Source: CAKUFA01 sp963646285 (GTDB taxonomy: Bacteria; Bacillota; Clostridia; Christensenellales; Aristaeellaceae). Taken from it: DNA of 29,178 nucleotides. The position numbers were made by a program, and so were the translations under genes. The notes beneath the pieces are model-generated. The model was not told the DNA's origin and did no database searches. It was given only the letters and a program-made list of their open reading frames with translations. How positions within the stretch are numbered: the stretch's first letter is position 1; each line of letters opens with the position of its first letter. The DNA is taken from contig CAVIWF010000032.1 of NCBI GenBank assembly GCA_963646285.1, forward strand, positions 1-29,178, written 5' to 3'. Positions 14,787 through 26,213 of this stretch are shown here, piece by piece.

Positions 14787-14822
14787 CCTGCCCTGCAAGG
14801 CTTGCTTTCCCTGCAGGGCAGG
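14787..14822. repeat. Second strong hairpin between binding-protein and permease genes
   Basis: CCTGCCCTGCA (14787-14797) and TGCAGGGCAGG (14812-14822) form a perfect 11-bp inverted repeat with a 14-base loop. On the minus strand there is no T run after it, so it more likely protects the upstream message end or blocks the ribosome than terminates. Confidence 0.65.
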
Positions 14823-14829
14823 CTTTTTG

Positions 14830-14862
14830 AAAAATGCGCCCTGAAGTGTACCCTCAGGGCGC
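14830..14862 (-). terminator. Attenuator/terminator after the binding-protein gene
   Basis: GCGCCCTGA and TCAGGGCGC (14836-14844, 14854-14862) form a perfect 9-bp stem followed on the minus strand by ATTTTTC. It lies 18 bases after the binding-protein stop. Partial termination here would give more binding protein than permease. Confidence 0.75.
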
Positions 14863-14880
14863 AGGTTCACCGGTTAGGGA

Positions 14881-16248
14881 TTAGTTGGCTTCGTACTTGG
14901 CCCAGATCTGCTGTGCTTCTGCCCAGAAGGCGTCGGCAGCTTCCTGAGCGGAAGCGAAGTTGCCGTAGAACAGACCCTGGATGTAGGTCTGCTTCAGCAC
15001 GTTGGTGATTTCCTCGTTGGCGGTAGGCTCGGCGGGGCTGTTGTTGGCAGCATCCGGGAAGGAGCCGATCAGGTTGATCATGGCGTAGATTTCGTTGTTC
15101 ACGGTGTCGTCGGGATGCTCGGCGATCAGGGCGTTCAGCACGTCGGAGTTGATGGAAACGCCGCGCTCGCACTGCAGGATCTCGTTGGCTTCAACGCTGT
15201 TCTCGAAGAAGTTGATGAAGTCAGCGGCGATTTCCTTCTGCTCAGACTTGGCAGAGATGCTCAGCTGCTGAGAAGAACGAACCAGCATGCCGCTGGGGCC
15301 GTCGGAGGTTACACGGGGCAGGGTAGCCAGCTTCAGGGAGATGCCGTTTTCAGCAGCCACGTTGCTCAGTGCCTGGAACTGGTTGGAGGACAGCATGATC
15401 ATGGCAGCGTCGCCGGTAGCGATCCAGTCAGCTTCGATGTTGGTGCCGATTTCGTTCTGCACGCCGTAGTCGCCGATGACGCCTTCCTTCATCAGGTTCA
15501 CCAGCAGATCCATGATCTTGGCGATGGAAGTGGTGTCGCCGCCGAAGTCGAAGTCAGTACCGTCCATGGAGTAGAAGTTGGCGCCCTCGGTGTACTGAGA
15601 CACGTAGGAGTAAACCAGAGTCTGATACTCCAGGGTGGTGATGGCAGGATTGCCGGTCTTTTCCGTGATGGCACGGCCAGCAGTTGCGAAGTCATCCCAG
15701 GTCCAGGTATCGGTGGGATAAGCAACGCCGCACTCGTCGAAGATAGCGGGGTTGTAAGCGAAGCAGCGGGCGTTGGTGCCGTTGGAGATACCGGTCACAT
15801 CGCCGTTGGCCTGGTTGGTGGTGGTAGCCAGCATGGCAGCGCTGATGGCGGTGGTATCGATCAGGCCGCTTTCGATGTACTCATTCAGGGGCTGAATGGT
15901 ATCATAGTAGGTTGCCCAGTTGTTGCCCATCTGGAACACATCGGGCAGGGTGCCGGCGGCCATCATGGCCTGGAACTGGGTCCAGTAGGTGGTGCCGTCA
16001 TAGTACTGATAGTCGATCTTGATGCCGGTCTTCTGCTCGTAGAGCTCGATGACCTGGGTCGTCAGCTTTGCACGGGTATCAGAGCCCCACCACATGAAGG
16101 ACAGGGTCTTGCCGGAATAGTCAGGGTAGGTATAGCCTTCGGCGTTCACATTGTTCCAGCCTTCAGCCTTTTCTTCTGCAAAGGCAGGTACCATGGCCAT
16201 GGTTGCAAGCATTGCAACGGCCAAAATGAGGGAAAGAACCTTTTTCAT
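14881..16248 (-). CDS. Extracellular solute-binding protein of a sugar ABC importer
   Basis: This 455-residue family-1 type sugar-binding protein has a signal peptide (MKKVLSLILAVAMLATMAMVPAFA, likely cut after Ala24), then TLSFMWWGSDTRAKLTTQVIELYEQKTGIKIDYQYYDGTTYW and MAAGTLPDVFQMGNNW, the standard start of lobe 1. There is no lipobox cysteine, so a classical lipoprotein anchor is absent even though a Gram-positive binding protein normally needs one. The acidic mature protein is expected outside the membrane, delivering oligosaccharides to the two permeases. It is the first gene of the operon, with a GAGGAGG site and a consensus promoter upstream. Substrate is inferred from the hydrolases as pectin-derived fragments. 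Confidence 0.93.
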   Translation of the reverse strand: MKKVLSLILAVAMLATMAMVPAFAEEKAEGWNNVNAEGYTYPDYSGKTLSFMWWGSDTRAKLTTQVIELYEQKTGIKIDYQYYDGTTYWTQFQAMMAAGTLPDVFQMGNNWATYYDTIQPLNEYIESGLIDTTAISAAMLATTTNQANGDVTGISNGTNARCFAYNPAIFDECGVAYPTDTWTWDDFATAGRAITEKTGNPAITTLEYQTLVYSYVSQYTEGANFYSMDGTDFDFGGDTTSIAKIMDLLVNLMKEGVIGDYGVQNEIGTNIEADWIATGDAAMIMLSSNQFQALSNVAAENGISLKLATLPRVTSDGPSGMLVRSSQQLSISAKSEQKEIAADFINFFENSVEANEILQCERGVSINSDVLNALIAEHPDDTVNNEIYAMINLIGSFPDAANNSPAEPTANEEITNVLKQTYIQGLFYGNFASAQEAADAFWAEAQQIWAKYEAN

Positions 16249-16274
16249 CTTTGATGATCCTCCTCTTTAATTTG

Positions 16275-16297
16275 GTACGATTTCCACCAAACCGTAC
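16275..16297. promoter_or_regulatory. Operator-like dyad in the leader of the sugar operon
   Basis: GTACGATTT and AAACCGTAC are 9-base arms matching at 8 positions around a 5-base centre. The dyad lies about 10-35 bases downstream of the predicted transcription start, where a repressor would block transcription. No regulator gene is nearby to name the binder. Confidence 0.55.
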
Positions 16298-16309
16298 ATT
16301 GTTAAGTTC

Positions 16310-16338
16310 ATTATAGTCTAGGAAGGGGCGCTTGTCAA
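16310..16338 (-). promoter_or_regulatory. Consensus sigma-A promoter of the sugar operon
   Basis: On the minus strand TTGACA (16338-16333) and TATAAT (16315-16310) are exactly 17 bases apart, a perfect consensus. A promoter this strong driving sugar genes suggests control by repression, fitting the dyad just downstream. The 195 bases from here to the rpoC terminator hold an AT-rich stretch with a small GC hairpin but no gene. Confidence 0.92.
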
Positions 16339-16534
16339 GAGAAAAACCCATCAATATTTGTTTTATTTAGTCTTTTTTCAGCGAAAAAAGGACAAAAAAA
16401 CATCGGAAAATCATACGGATCCAGCCATTTCCCCTGGGGAAGGGACAATAAACGTTTTTGCCCTTCGGCAAAACTTTTTACCAAAGTTTTTAGTTGTCCA
16501 AAAACAAAACCACGGGTCTGCGCAATGCATGCAT

Positions 16535-16570
16535 GAAAAAAGAGAACCGCCCCTTTCGAGACGGCTCTCT
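16535..16570 (-). terminator. Terminator after rpoC
   Basis: On the minus strand GAGAGCCGTCTC and GGGGCGGTTCTC pair over 12 bp with three G-U pairs around a GAAA tetraloop, and TTTTTT follows. It starts about 20 bases after the rpoC stop. Confidence 0.88.
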
Positions 16571-16589
16571 TGATGATAGATGCTGTAAA

Positions 16590-20144
<3,555 letters not shown>

Positions 20145-20185
20145 AAGGGTCCACACTCCCTTCGATACCGGTCGATATCCATCAG

Positions 20186-20220
20186 CTCCATGCCGTCCCG
20201 CTTCACAAGGCGGCATGGAG
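20186..20220 (-). other. rpoB-rpoC intercistronic hairpin
   Basis: CTCCATGCCG and CGGCATGGAG (20186-20195, 20211-20220) form a perfect 10-bp stem with a 15-base loop, without a T run. It could be a processing site or slow the transcript between the two subunit genes. Confidence 0.65.
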
Positions 20221-20235
20221 GTGGTCAGTCAGCGT

Positions 20236-23200
20236 TTATTCCAGCGGATCATCCAGGTCGATGTCGCCCAAACCATCCAGGTTGAAGGCGTCATCATCAT
20301 CTTCACCCACAGAGAAGGTATCGTCGGTGAAGTCCCGCTCCATCACATCGTTGGAGGATTCGTCCTCTTCGATGGCGGGCATTGCAGCCGCAGGAGCTTC
20401 GGGTTCGGCTTCCTCTGCCGTGGATGCAGCGCTTTCAGGCATCACCGTGTCTTCAGGATCCAGCTCGGGGATCACAATCTCCTGACGGTTGGCGTCCAGT
20501 ACCTTAATGTCCAGACACAGGGCCTGCAGTTCCTTAATCAGCACCTTGAAGCTTTCAGGCACACCGGGGGCAGGAATGTTCTGACCCTTGATGATGGCCT
20601 CGTAGGTCTTGACACGGCCTACCGTATCGTCGCTCTTCACCGTCAGGATTTCCTGCAGGGTGTTGGCGGCGCCGTAAGCTTCCAGTGCCCACACTTCCAT
20701 TTCGCCGAAACGCTGGCCGCCGAACTGAGCCTTGCCGCCCAGAGGCTGCTGCGTAACCAGGCTGTAGGGACCGGTGGAGCGGGCGTGCATCTTGTCGTCC
20801 ACCAGGTGGTGCAGCTTCAGGAAGTACATAATGCCCACCGTAACCGGGTTCTCGAAGTAGTTGCCGGTGCGGCCGTCCCGCAGGCGGAGCTTGCCGTCCA
20901 CGAACAGCTTCCGGTCTTCCTCACTCAGGTCAAGCCGCAGGGGATGACCATTGTGGAAGTGATACTCGGACATGTGGGGATCGTTGGGATCCTCAGGGGC
21001 GGCCATGGTGTCGGCAGCCTTGTTCAGGCACTGACGAATCTCGTCGTAGGTAGCGCCGTCAAATACAGGGGTGGCAATGTGCCAGCCCAGGGCACGGCAG
21101 GCCAGACCCAGGTGCACTTCCAGCACCTGACCCAGATTCATACGGCTGGGCACGCCCAGAGGATTCAGCACAATCTGCAGGGGCGTACCATCGGGCAGGA
21201 AGGGCATGTCCTCTTCACGGAGAATGCGGGACACAACACCCTTGTTGCCGTGACGGCCTGCCATCTTGTCGCCAACGGAAATCTTACGCTTCTGTGCCAG
21301 GTAGACACGAACCATCTGATTCACGCCGGGGGCAACTTCGTCCTTGTTTTCACGGGTGAAGATCTTCACGTCCACCACGATGCCGCCCTCGCCATGGGGC
21401 ACACGCAGGGAGGTGTCGCGGACTTCACGAGCCTTTTCACCGAAGATGGCACGGAGCAGACGCTCTTCAGCGGTCAGTTCCGTTTCGCCCTTGGGGGTCA
21501 CCTTGCCTACCAGAATGTCGCCGGTCTTGACCTCGGCGCCGATGCGGATGATGCCGCCCTCGTCCAGATCCTTCACAGCGTCATCGCTGATGTTGGGAAT
21601 ATCCCGGGTGATCTCTTCCGGTCCCAGCTTGGTTTCACGGGCTTCGGATTCGAACTCCTCAATGTGAATGGAGGTGTAAACGTCCTCCTTCACCAGCTTT
21701 TCGCTCAGCAGCACGGCGTCTTCGTAGTTGTAGCCTTCCCAGGTCATGAAGCCGATCAGGGCGTTGCGGCCCAGACCGATTTCACCCTTCTCCGTGGAAG
21801 GACCGTCTGCCAGCAGGTCGCCCTTTTCGATCTTCTGACCGGCGGAAACAACGGGGCGCTGGTTAATGCAGGTACCCTGGTTGGATCCGGTGAACTTGGT
21901 CAGGTGATAGGTGTGACGCTCGCCGAATTCGTCCTTGATGACCACGGTATCGCCGCTGACCTTGTCCACCACGCCGCTTTCCTTGGCCAGGATGCACACG
22001 CCGGAGTCGTGGGCGGCACGGTATTCCATGCCGGTGGCCACCAGGGGAGCTTCAGGCACCAGCAGCGGCACAGCCTGACGCTGCATGTTGGAACCCATCA
22101 GAGCACGGGTAGCGTCGTCGTTTTCCAGGAAGGGAACCATGGCGGTTGCCACGGAAACCACCTGACGGGGGCTTACGTCGATGTAGTCAACCTTCTTGGC
22201 GGGGATTTCAATAATGTCAGCCTTGTCACGAACCATGACCCGGGGATTGCGGAAGGTGCCGTCCTCGTTCAGGGGTTCGTTGGCAGTGGCGACCTTGTAG
22301 AAGTCTTCCTCGTCGGCAGTCATGTAGTGGATTTCGTCGGTCACACGGCCGTTGTCCACCTTCCGATAGGGAGCCTCGATAAAGCCGTACTCATTGATCC
22401 GGGCGTAAGATGCCAGAGAGCCGATCAGACCGATATTGGGACCTTCAGGGGTCTCAATGGGGCAGATACGGGCATAGTGGCTGTAGTGCACGTCACGGAC
22501 TTCGAAGGAAGCACGGTCACGGTTCAAACCGCCGGGACCCAGGGCGCTCAGACGGCGCTTGTGGGTCAGCTCAGCCAGAGGGTTGGGCTGATCCATGAAC
22601 TGGCTCAACTGGGAAGAACCGAAGAATTCCTTAATGGCAGCGCTGACGGGACGAATGTTGATCAGGTCGCCGGGCTTCATGTCCACGGAATCCTGGGTGT
22701 TCATCCGTTCACGAACCACACGATCCAGGCGGCTCATGCCGATGCGGATCTGGTTCTGCAGCAGCTCGCCTACGGAGCGGACACGACGATTGCCCAGATG
22801 GTCAATGTCGTCGGTAGTGCCCAGGCCATAGGGGAGACCCAGCATATAGCTGACGCTGGCCACAATATCGTCTGCCAGGATGTGCTTAGGCACCAGGCTG
22901 GCCACGTTCTCACGGACAGCTTCCATCAGCTGATCCGGCTCCACGGAGGCGATGATCTCCCGCAGGGTGGGCAGGTGAACCATCTCCAGAATGCCGGCTT
23001 CCTTGGGGTCGAAGGGCAGGTAGGCGGCAGCGTCAACGAAGTTGTTGCCGATGACCTTGCGAACCGTGCCTTCAACATCTACCCAAACCACGTTCACGCC
23101 GGCGTTCTGCACATTGCGGGCAGTTTCAAGGTCGATCAGGTCGCCCTTCTTGACCATGACTTCCCCGTCCTGAGGATTCACAATATCCTCGGCAGCCACG

Positions 23201-24063
23201 TGGCCGTTGATGCGGGTGGCAATGGAAAGCTTCTTATTAAACTTGTAACGACCCACACGCATCAGGTCATACCGCTTGGGATCGTAGAACAGGCTGTTGA
23301 ACAGGTTGGTGGCGCTTTCCAGGCTGGCAGGCTCGCCGGGCTTCTGACGCTTGTAGATCTCGATGAGGCCTTCCTCACGGCTCTTGGCGTTGTCGCCCTT
23401 GGCGATGGTGGCTTCAAGCCGCTCGTCGTCGCCCAGCAGTTCCAGAATTTCTGAATCCGTGCCATAGCCCAGGGCACGGAGCAGCACCGTCAGGGGCAGC
23501 TTCCGGGCACGGTCAATACGCACCCACAGCACGTCGTTGGAGTCGGTTTCGTACTCCAGCCAGGCACCACGGTTGGGAATGATCTGGGAAGAATACAGCG
23601 GCTTGCCGGCCTTGTCCAGCGCACAGTCAAAATACACGCCGGGAGAACGAACCAGCTGAGACACGATAACGCGCTCGCCACCGTTAATGATAAAGGTGCC
23701 ATGGTCGGTCATCAGCGGGAAATCGCCCATGAACACATCAGATTCTTTAATTTCGCCGGTTTCCCGGTTCTTCAGGCGGACAAAGACCTTCAGCGGTGCG
23801 GCGTAGGTCTTGTCCCGTTCACGGCATTTCTCCAGAGAATCCTTCGGCTCCTCCAGTGTATAATCCACGAACTCGAGCACCAGATTACCATTGTAGTCGG
23901 TAATCGGTGAAACATCGGCTAAAACTTCACGCAGGTCGGTTTCGAGAAAGCGCCTGTACGAATCCTTCTGAACCTCGATCAGGTCGGGCATGTCCAGAAC
24001 TTCGTCAATGCGCGAAAAGCTCATGCGCTTGCGGAGCTTTCCCATTTGAACCTCATGCACCAT
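20236..24063 (-). CDS. rpoB: RNA polymerase beta subunit
   Basis: At 1275 residues this is the normal size for Firmicutes. Landmarks are SFSRIDEVLDMPDLIEVQKDSY near the start, the rifampicin region FGSSQLSQFMDQPNPLAELTHKRRLSALGPGGL with wild-type His, Arg and Ser at the main resistance positions, ARICPIETPEGPNIGLIGSLASYARIN, KMAGRHGNKGVVSR and the C-terminal GKAQFGGQRFGEMEVWALEAYGAA. The last 70 residues are a very acidic tail. ATG at 24063 has a GGGGTGA site upstream. It is first in the rpoBC transcript, with a leader of about 135 bases, and no rplJL genes precede it. It faces away from the str operon. Confidence 0.98.
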   Translation of the reverse strand: MVHEVQMGKLRKRMSFSRIDEVLDMPDLIEVQKDSYRRFLETDLREVLADVSPITDYNGNLVLEFVDYTLEEPKDSLEKCRERDKTYAAPLKVFVRLKNRETGEIKESDVFMGDFPLMTDHGTFIINGGERVIVSQLVRSPGVYFDCALDKAGKPLYSSQIIPNRGAWLEYETDSNDVLWVRIDRARKLPLTVLLRALGYGTDSEILELLGDDERLEATIAKGDNAKSREEGLIEIYKRQKPGEPASLESATNLFNSLFYDPKRYDLMRVGRYKFNKKLSIATRINGHVAAEDIVNPQDGEVMVKKGDLIDLETARNVQNAGVNVVWVDVEGTVRKVIGNNFVDAAAYLPFDPKEAGILEMVHLPTLREIIASVEPDQLMEAVRENVASLVPKHILADDIVASVSYMLGLPYGLGTTDDIDHLGNRRVRSVGELLQNQIRIGMSRLDRVVRERMNTQDSVDMKPGDLINIRPVSAAIKEFFGSSQLSQFMDQPNPLAELTHKRRLSALGPGGLNRDRASFEVRDVHYSHYARICPIETPEGPNIGLIGSLASYARINEYGFIEAPYRKVDNGRVTDEIHYMTADEEDFYKVATANEPLNEDGTFRNPRVMVRDKADIIEIPAKKVDYIDVSPRQVVSVATAMVPFLENDDATRALMGSNMQRQAVPLLVPEAPLVATGMEYRAAHDSGVCILAKESGVVDKVSGDTVVIKDEFGERHTYHLTKFTGSNQGTCINQRPVVSAGQKIEKGDLLADGPSTEKGEIGLGRNALIGFMTWEGYNYEDAVLLSEKLVKEDVYTSIHIEEFESEARETKLGPEEITRDIPNISDDAVKDLDEGGIIRIGAEVKTGDILVGKVTPKGETELTAEERLLRAIFGEKAREVRDTSLRVPHGEGGIVVDVKIFTRENKDEVAPGVNQMVRVYLAQKRKISVGDKMAGRHGNKGVVSRILREEDMPFLPDGTPLQIVLNPLGVPSRMNLGQVLEVHLGLACRALGWHIATPVFDGATYDEIRQCLNKAADTMAAPEDPNDPHMSEYHFHNGHPLRLDLSEEDRKLFVDGKLRLRDGRTGNYFENPVTVGIMYFLKLHHLVDDKMHARSTGPYSLVTQQPLGGKAQFGGQRFGEMEVWALEAYGAANTLQEILTVKSDDTVGRVKTYEAIIKGQNIPAPGVPESFKVLIKELQALCLDIKVLDANRQEIVIPELDPEDTVMPESAASTAEEAEPEAPAAAMPAIEEDESSNDVMERDFTDDTFSVGEDDDDAFNLDGLGDIDLDDPLE

Positions 24064-24128
24064 GGTACGCCATCACCCCTTACGTTGTCCGATCAGCATC
24101 TTCTTTCGCACTTTTTCAAAATTCCTGC

Positions 24129-24157
24129 TTGCATTTTTCGGAAAATCCGTGTACAAT
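24129..24157 (+). promoter_or_regulatory. Candidate plus-strand promoter inside the rpoB leader
   Basis: TTGCAT and TACAAT lie 17 bases apart on the plus strand. It would transcribe toward the metallo-beta-lactamase-fold gene at 24357, opposite to rpoB, giving a leader of about 190 bases. The dyad at 24215-24246 followed by TATTTTATT could terminate or attenuate it. Confidence 0.45.
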
Positions 24158-24205
24158 AGCATCGCAAGAGGAAAAATGAGCATAGAGATACCGATGCAAT
24201 TCTAA

Positions 24206-24234
24206 ATTGTATCATCCCGATTGAGAAATGTCAA
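24206..24234 (-). promoter_or_regulatory. rpoB promoter
   Basis: On the minus strand TTGACA (24234-24229) and TACAAT (24211-24206) are 17 bases apart, a near-consensus sigma-A promoter about 140 bases before the rpoB start. Confidence 0.9.
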
Positions 24235-24246
24235 CATCAACCGGGA
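24215..24246. promoter_or_regulatory. Inverted repeat centred on the rpoB -35 box
   Basis: TCCCGATTGA (24215-24224) and TCAACCGGGA (24237-24246) match at 9 of 10 positions with a 12-base centre that contains the -35 box. It may be an operator for the rpoBC operon or, read on the plus strand, a weak terminator hairpin before TATTTTATT. Confidence 0.6.
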
Positions 24247-24356
24247 TATTTTATTGCAAAAATTTTTCCTGCACTCTTAATAGGAAAAGCTGCAAGAAAA
24301 GCTGCTCCTTTTCCGTTCTGTTTAAGGGCTGATGACCACAATAACGGAGGCTGTTC

Positions 24357-25325
24357 ATGAATAAGGTAATCAAGCATTGGCTGCTGCGGATAATCGCATT
24401 AACAATGGCACTCATCTGTTTGGCGGCTTCTGCCGCGGCAGAACTGGTGCGCCCGGAAATTGTCAACCGGCAGACAGACGCCAAAGCACCATGGCCTTTT
24501 GAAGAAAATGAGGATCTGCTGGAGATCTGGTTCCCACAAATGATCAACTGCGATGCGGCGCTGATCCACTATCAGGATCAATACATTTTAATTGACTGCT
24601 GCTCCAAGGCCTACGCCAAGCGTCTGCTGATTCTGCTGGACGGCCTGGGCGTAACGAAAATTGACACCATCTACAATACCCATCCCCATCATGACCACCT
24701 GCTGGGCTTTGCACAGATTGCGGATCACGTGCAGGTGGGGGAGCTGGCATTGGGCTTCCCGGCAGATACCACCAAGCATTCCGTAGAGGCTGTTGCCGAG
24801 GCGGAAAAGCGGGGCATCCCGGTGACCTACTTTGCCGACGGGGATGAAATCACCATTGGCCCGGCGAAAATGAAGATTTATATGAAGGGCGACGAGGACT
24901 GGAGCCTGAACAATCGCTCTGCCATGATGCGGCTGGTGGATGGAGACTGCAGCATCCTCTTTGCGGCCGACATGGAAAAGAAGGCACTGGATCGGGCGGT
25001 GGAAACCATTCCGGCAGAGGAGCTTCGCAGCGACATTTTGAAGCATCCCCATCACGGCCTGACGGTGCTGACCGATGGTTTCGCTCAGGCGGTTGCCCCT
25101 CAGCTGTCCATCATTACCAATAATACCCGGGTCACGGACACGACCTATAATCTCCGCCTGCGGAAAATTCCCTACATTTATACTTCCTCCGGATACACCC
25201 ATCTGGTTACCAACGGGGAAAGCTGGTTTGTGGAAGTGGTGAAGGCGGAAAAAATGCAGGCGGCGCAAAAAGCTTTCCTGAAAGATCCTTCCAATGTGAC
25301 CCAGTGGATCCCTTCCAATCCCTAA
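24357..25325 (+). CDS. Exported metallo-beta-lactamase-fold protein, ComEC-like hydrolase domain
   Basis: This 322-residue protein has an N-terminal signal peptide (HWLLRIIALTMALICLAASAAA) and then a metallo-beta-lactamase fold. The metal motif HxHxDH is at residues 109-114 (NTHPHHDHLLGF), with SILFAADME giving the later acidic ligand and LKHPHHG the final histidine pair. This arrangement matches the stand-alone ComEC/Rec2-type hydrolase domain, without the transmembrane competence part. It should act outside the membrane or be surface-bound. Substrate is unknown; nucleic acid, phosphoesters or cell-wall compounds are possible. An ACGGAGG site precedes the ATG. It lies between divergent rpoB and the str operon, an unusual location for such a gene. 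Confidence 0.85.
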   Translation: MNKVIKHWLLRIIALTMALICLAASAAAELVRPEIVNRQTDAKAPWPFEENEDLLEIWFPQMINCDAALIHYQDQYILIDCCSKAYAKRLLILLDGLGVTKIDTIYNTHPHHDHLLGFAQIADHVQVGELALGFPADTTKHSVEAVAEAEKRGIPVTYFADGDEITIGPAKMKIYMKGDEDWSLNNRSAMMRLVDGDCSILFAADMEKKALDRAVETIPAEELRSDILKHPHHGLTVLTDGFAQAVAPQLSIITNNTRVTDTTYNLRLRKIPYIYTSSGYTHLVTNGESWFVEVVKAEKMQAAQKAFLKDPSNVTQWIPSNP

Positions 25326-25413
25326 GCAAAAAGGCCGGAAAACCCGGGGAATCAATTCTGTTACTTCTTCACGAAAAAACTTTGAAAATTCGGGTTTTTC
25401 CCTGAGAAATTCG

Positions 25414-25442
25414 TTGACAATGAGAAAAATCAATGATAAGAT
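25414..25442 (+). promoter_or_regulatory. Promoter of the str operon
   Basis: A consensus TTGACA (25414-25419) is followed after 17 bases by TAAGAT (25437-25442). Transcription should start near 25449, giving a leader of about 70 bases before the L7Ae-like gene. Confidence 0.75.
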
Positions 25443-25456
25443 AATTGAGTTGATTT

Positions 25457-25487
25457 GCATACCTTGTATTCGTATGCCCTTTTCGGG
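25457..25487 (+). promoter_or_regulatory. Structured leader of the str operon
   Basis: Two adjacent hairpins occupy the leader: GCATAC/GTATGC with a 9-base loop, then CCC/GGG around TTTTC. L7Ae-family proteins bind kink-turn RNA, so autoregulation by the first gene product is possible, but I cannot fold a clear kink-turn here. Confidence 0.4.
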
Positions 25488-25520
25488 TTGCGATCAAGCG
25501 GGAAGGGAGAGATTCGAGCC

Positions 25521-25763
25521 ATGGAGAACTTGAAGCATGCAGACAAGAAAGTTGTCGGCACCAAGCAGGTGATGCGGGCCCTGAATGCAGGTCTCCTCGC
25601 CAGGGTTTATGTGGCCAACGATGCGGACACGTTCCTGTTCCAGCGGGTTGCCCGGGCGGCAGAAGACGCCGGCATTCCCACGGTCAGGGTCGCGACCATG
25701 AAAGAGCTGGGGGATGCCTGCCGTGTTGCGGTGCCCACCGCAGCCGCCGGGCTGCTCAAGTAA
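25521..25763 (+). CDS. rplGB: L7Ae/L30e-family RNA-binding protein (YbxF-like)
   Basis: This 80-residue protein has the L7Ae-type fold signature: VVGTKQVMRALNAGLLARVYVANDAD, then PTVRVATMKELGDACRVAVPTAAAGLL. In Firmicutes this gene precedes rpsL as a minor ribosome-associated or kink-turn-binding protein. ATG at 25521 follows a GGGAG site; a longer reading from 25455 passes through the leader hairpin and is rejected. In most Firmicutes it directly follows rpoC; here it is the first gene of its own transcript, behind a new promoter. Confidence 0.9.
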   Translation: MENLKHADKKVVGTKQVMRALNAGLLARVYVANDADTFLFQRVARAAEDAGIPTVRVATMKELGDACRVAVPTAAAGLLK

Positions 25764-25838
25764 GATCCCCATCATTCATTTGCCTACAAGTTTCCGAGGG
25801 TTGCGGAAATTTTAGGATATTATTCAGGAGGTGCTTCC

Positions 25839-26213
25839 ATGCCCACGATCAATCAGTTGATCCGTAAGGGACGGGAAAAGGTTACGAATAAGTCCACTGC
25901 GCCTATTCTGCAGGGTTGCCCGCAGAAGCGTGGTGTTTGCCTGAGCGTGAAGACGACCACGCCCAAGAAGCCCAACTCCGCCCTTCGGAAGATCGCAAGA
26001 ATCCGTCTGACGAACCAGATTGAAGGTACCTGCTACATCCCCGGTATCGGCCACAACCTGCAGGAGCATAGCGTTGTGCTGATCCGTGGCGGCCGTGTGC
26101 GCGACCTTCCTGGCGTTCGCTATCACATCATTCGCGGTGCTCTTGATACTGCCGGTGTTGCCAAGCGGATGCAGGCTCGTTCCCTGTACGGCGCTAAGCG
26201 CCCGAAGAAGTAA
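25839..26213 (+). CDS. rpsL: Ribosomal protein S12
   Basis: This 124-residue S12 has the conserved PTINQLIRKGR start and TTTPKKPNSALRK, with Lys43 at the streptomycin site unchanged. The second conserved loop reads GGRVRDLPGVRYH: position 88 is arginine where most bacteria have lysine. Lys-to-Arg at this position is a known streptomycin-resistance substitution. S12 sits in the decoding centre of the small subunit. The ATG has an AGGAGGTGC site. It lies 75 bases after the L7Ae-like gene in the same operon. Confidence 0.98.
   Translation: MPTINQLIRKGREKVTNKSTAPILQGCPQKRGVCLSVKTTTPKKPNSALRKIARIRLTNQIEGTCYIPGIGHNLQEHSVVLIRGGRVRDLPGVRYHIIRGALDTAGVAKRMQARSLYGAKRPKK

Noticed and set aside
14733..14870. 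N-terminal extension of the MalF-type permease
   Set aside because: It runs through two hairpins, one of them a terminator, has no ribosome binding site and does not look like permease sequence.
16425..16505. Hairpin TTTTGCC-CTTC-GGCAAAA followed by TTTTT on the plus strand, with outer GGACAA/TTGTCC
   Set aside because: No plus-strand gene precedes it, and rpoC already has a better terminator; probably an AT-rich spacer with a chance hairpin.
24176..24205. Nine-codon leader-peptide-like frame (MSIEIPMQF) with a GAGG site after the candidate plus-strand promoter
   Set aside because: Too short to distinguish from chance, has no regulatory codon run, and depends on an unproven promoter.
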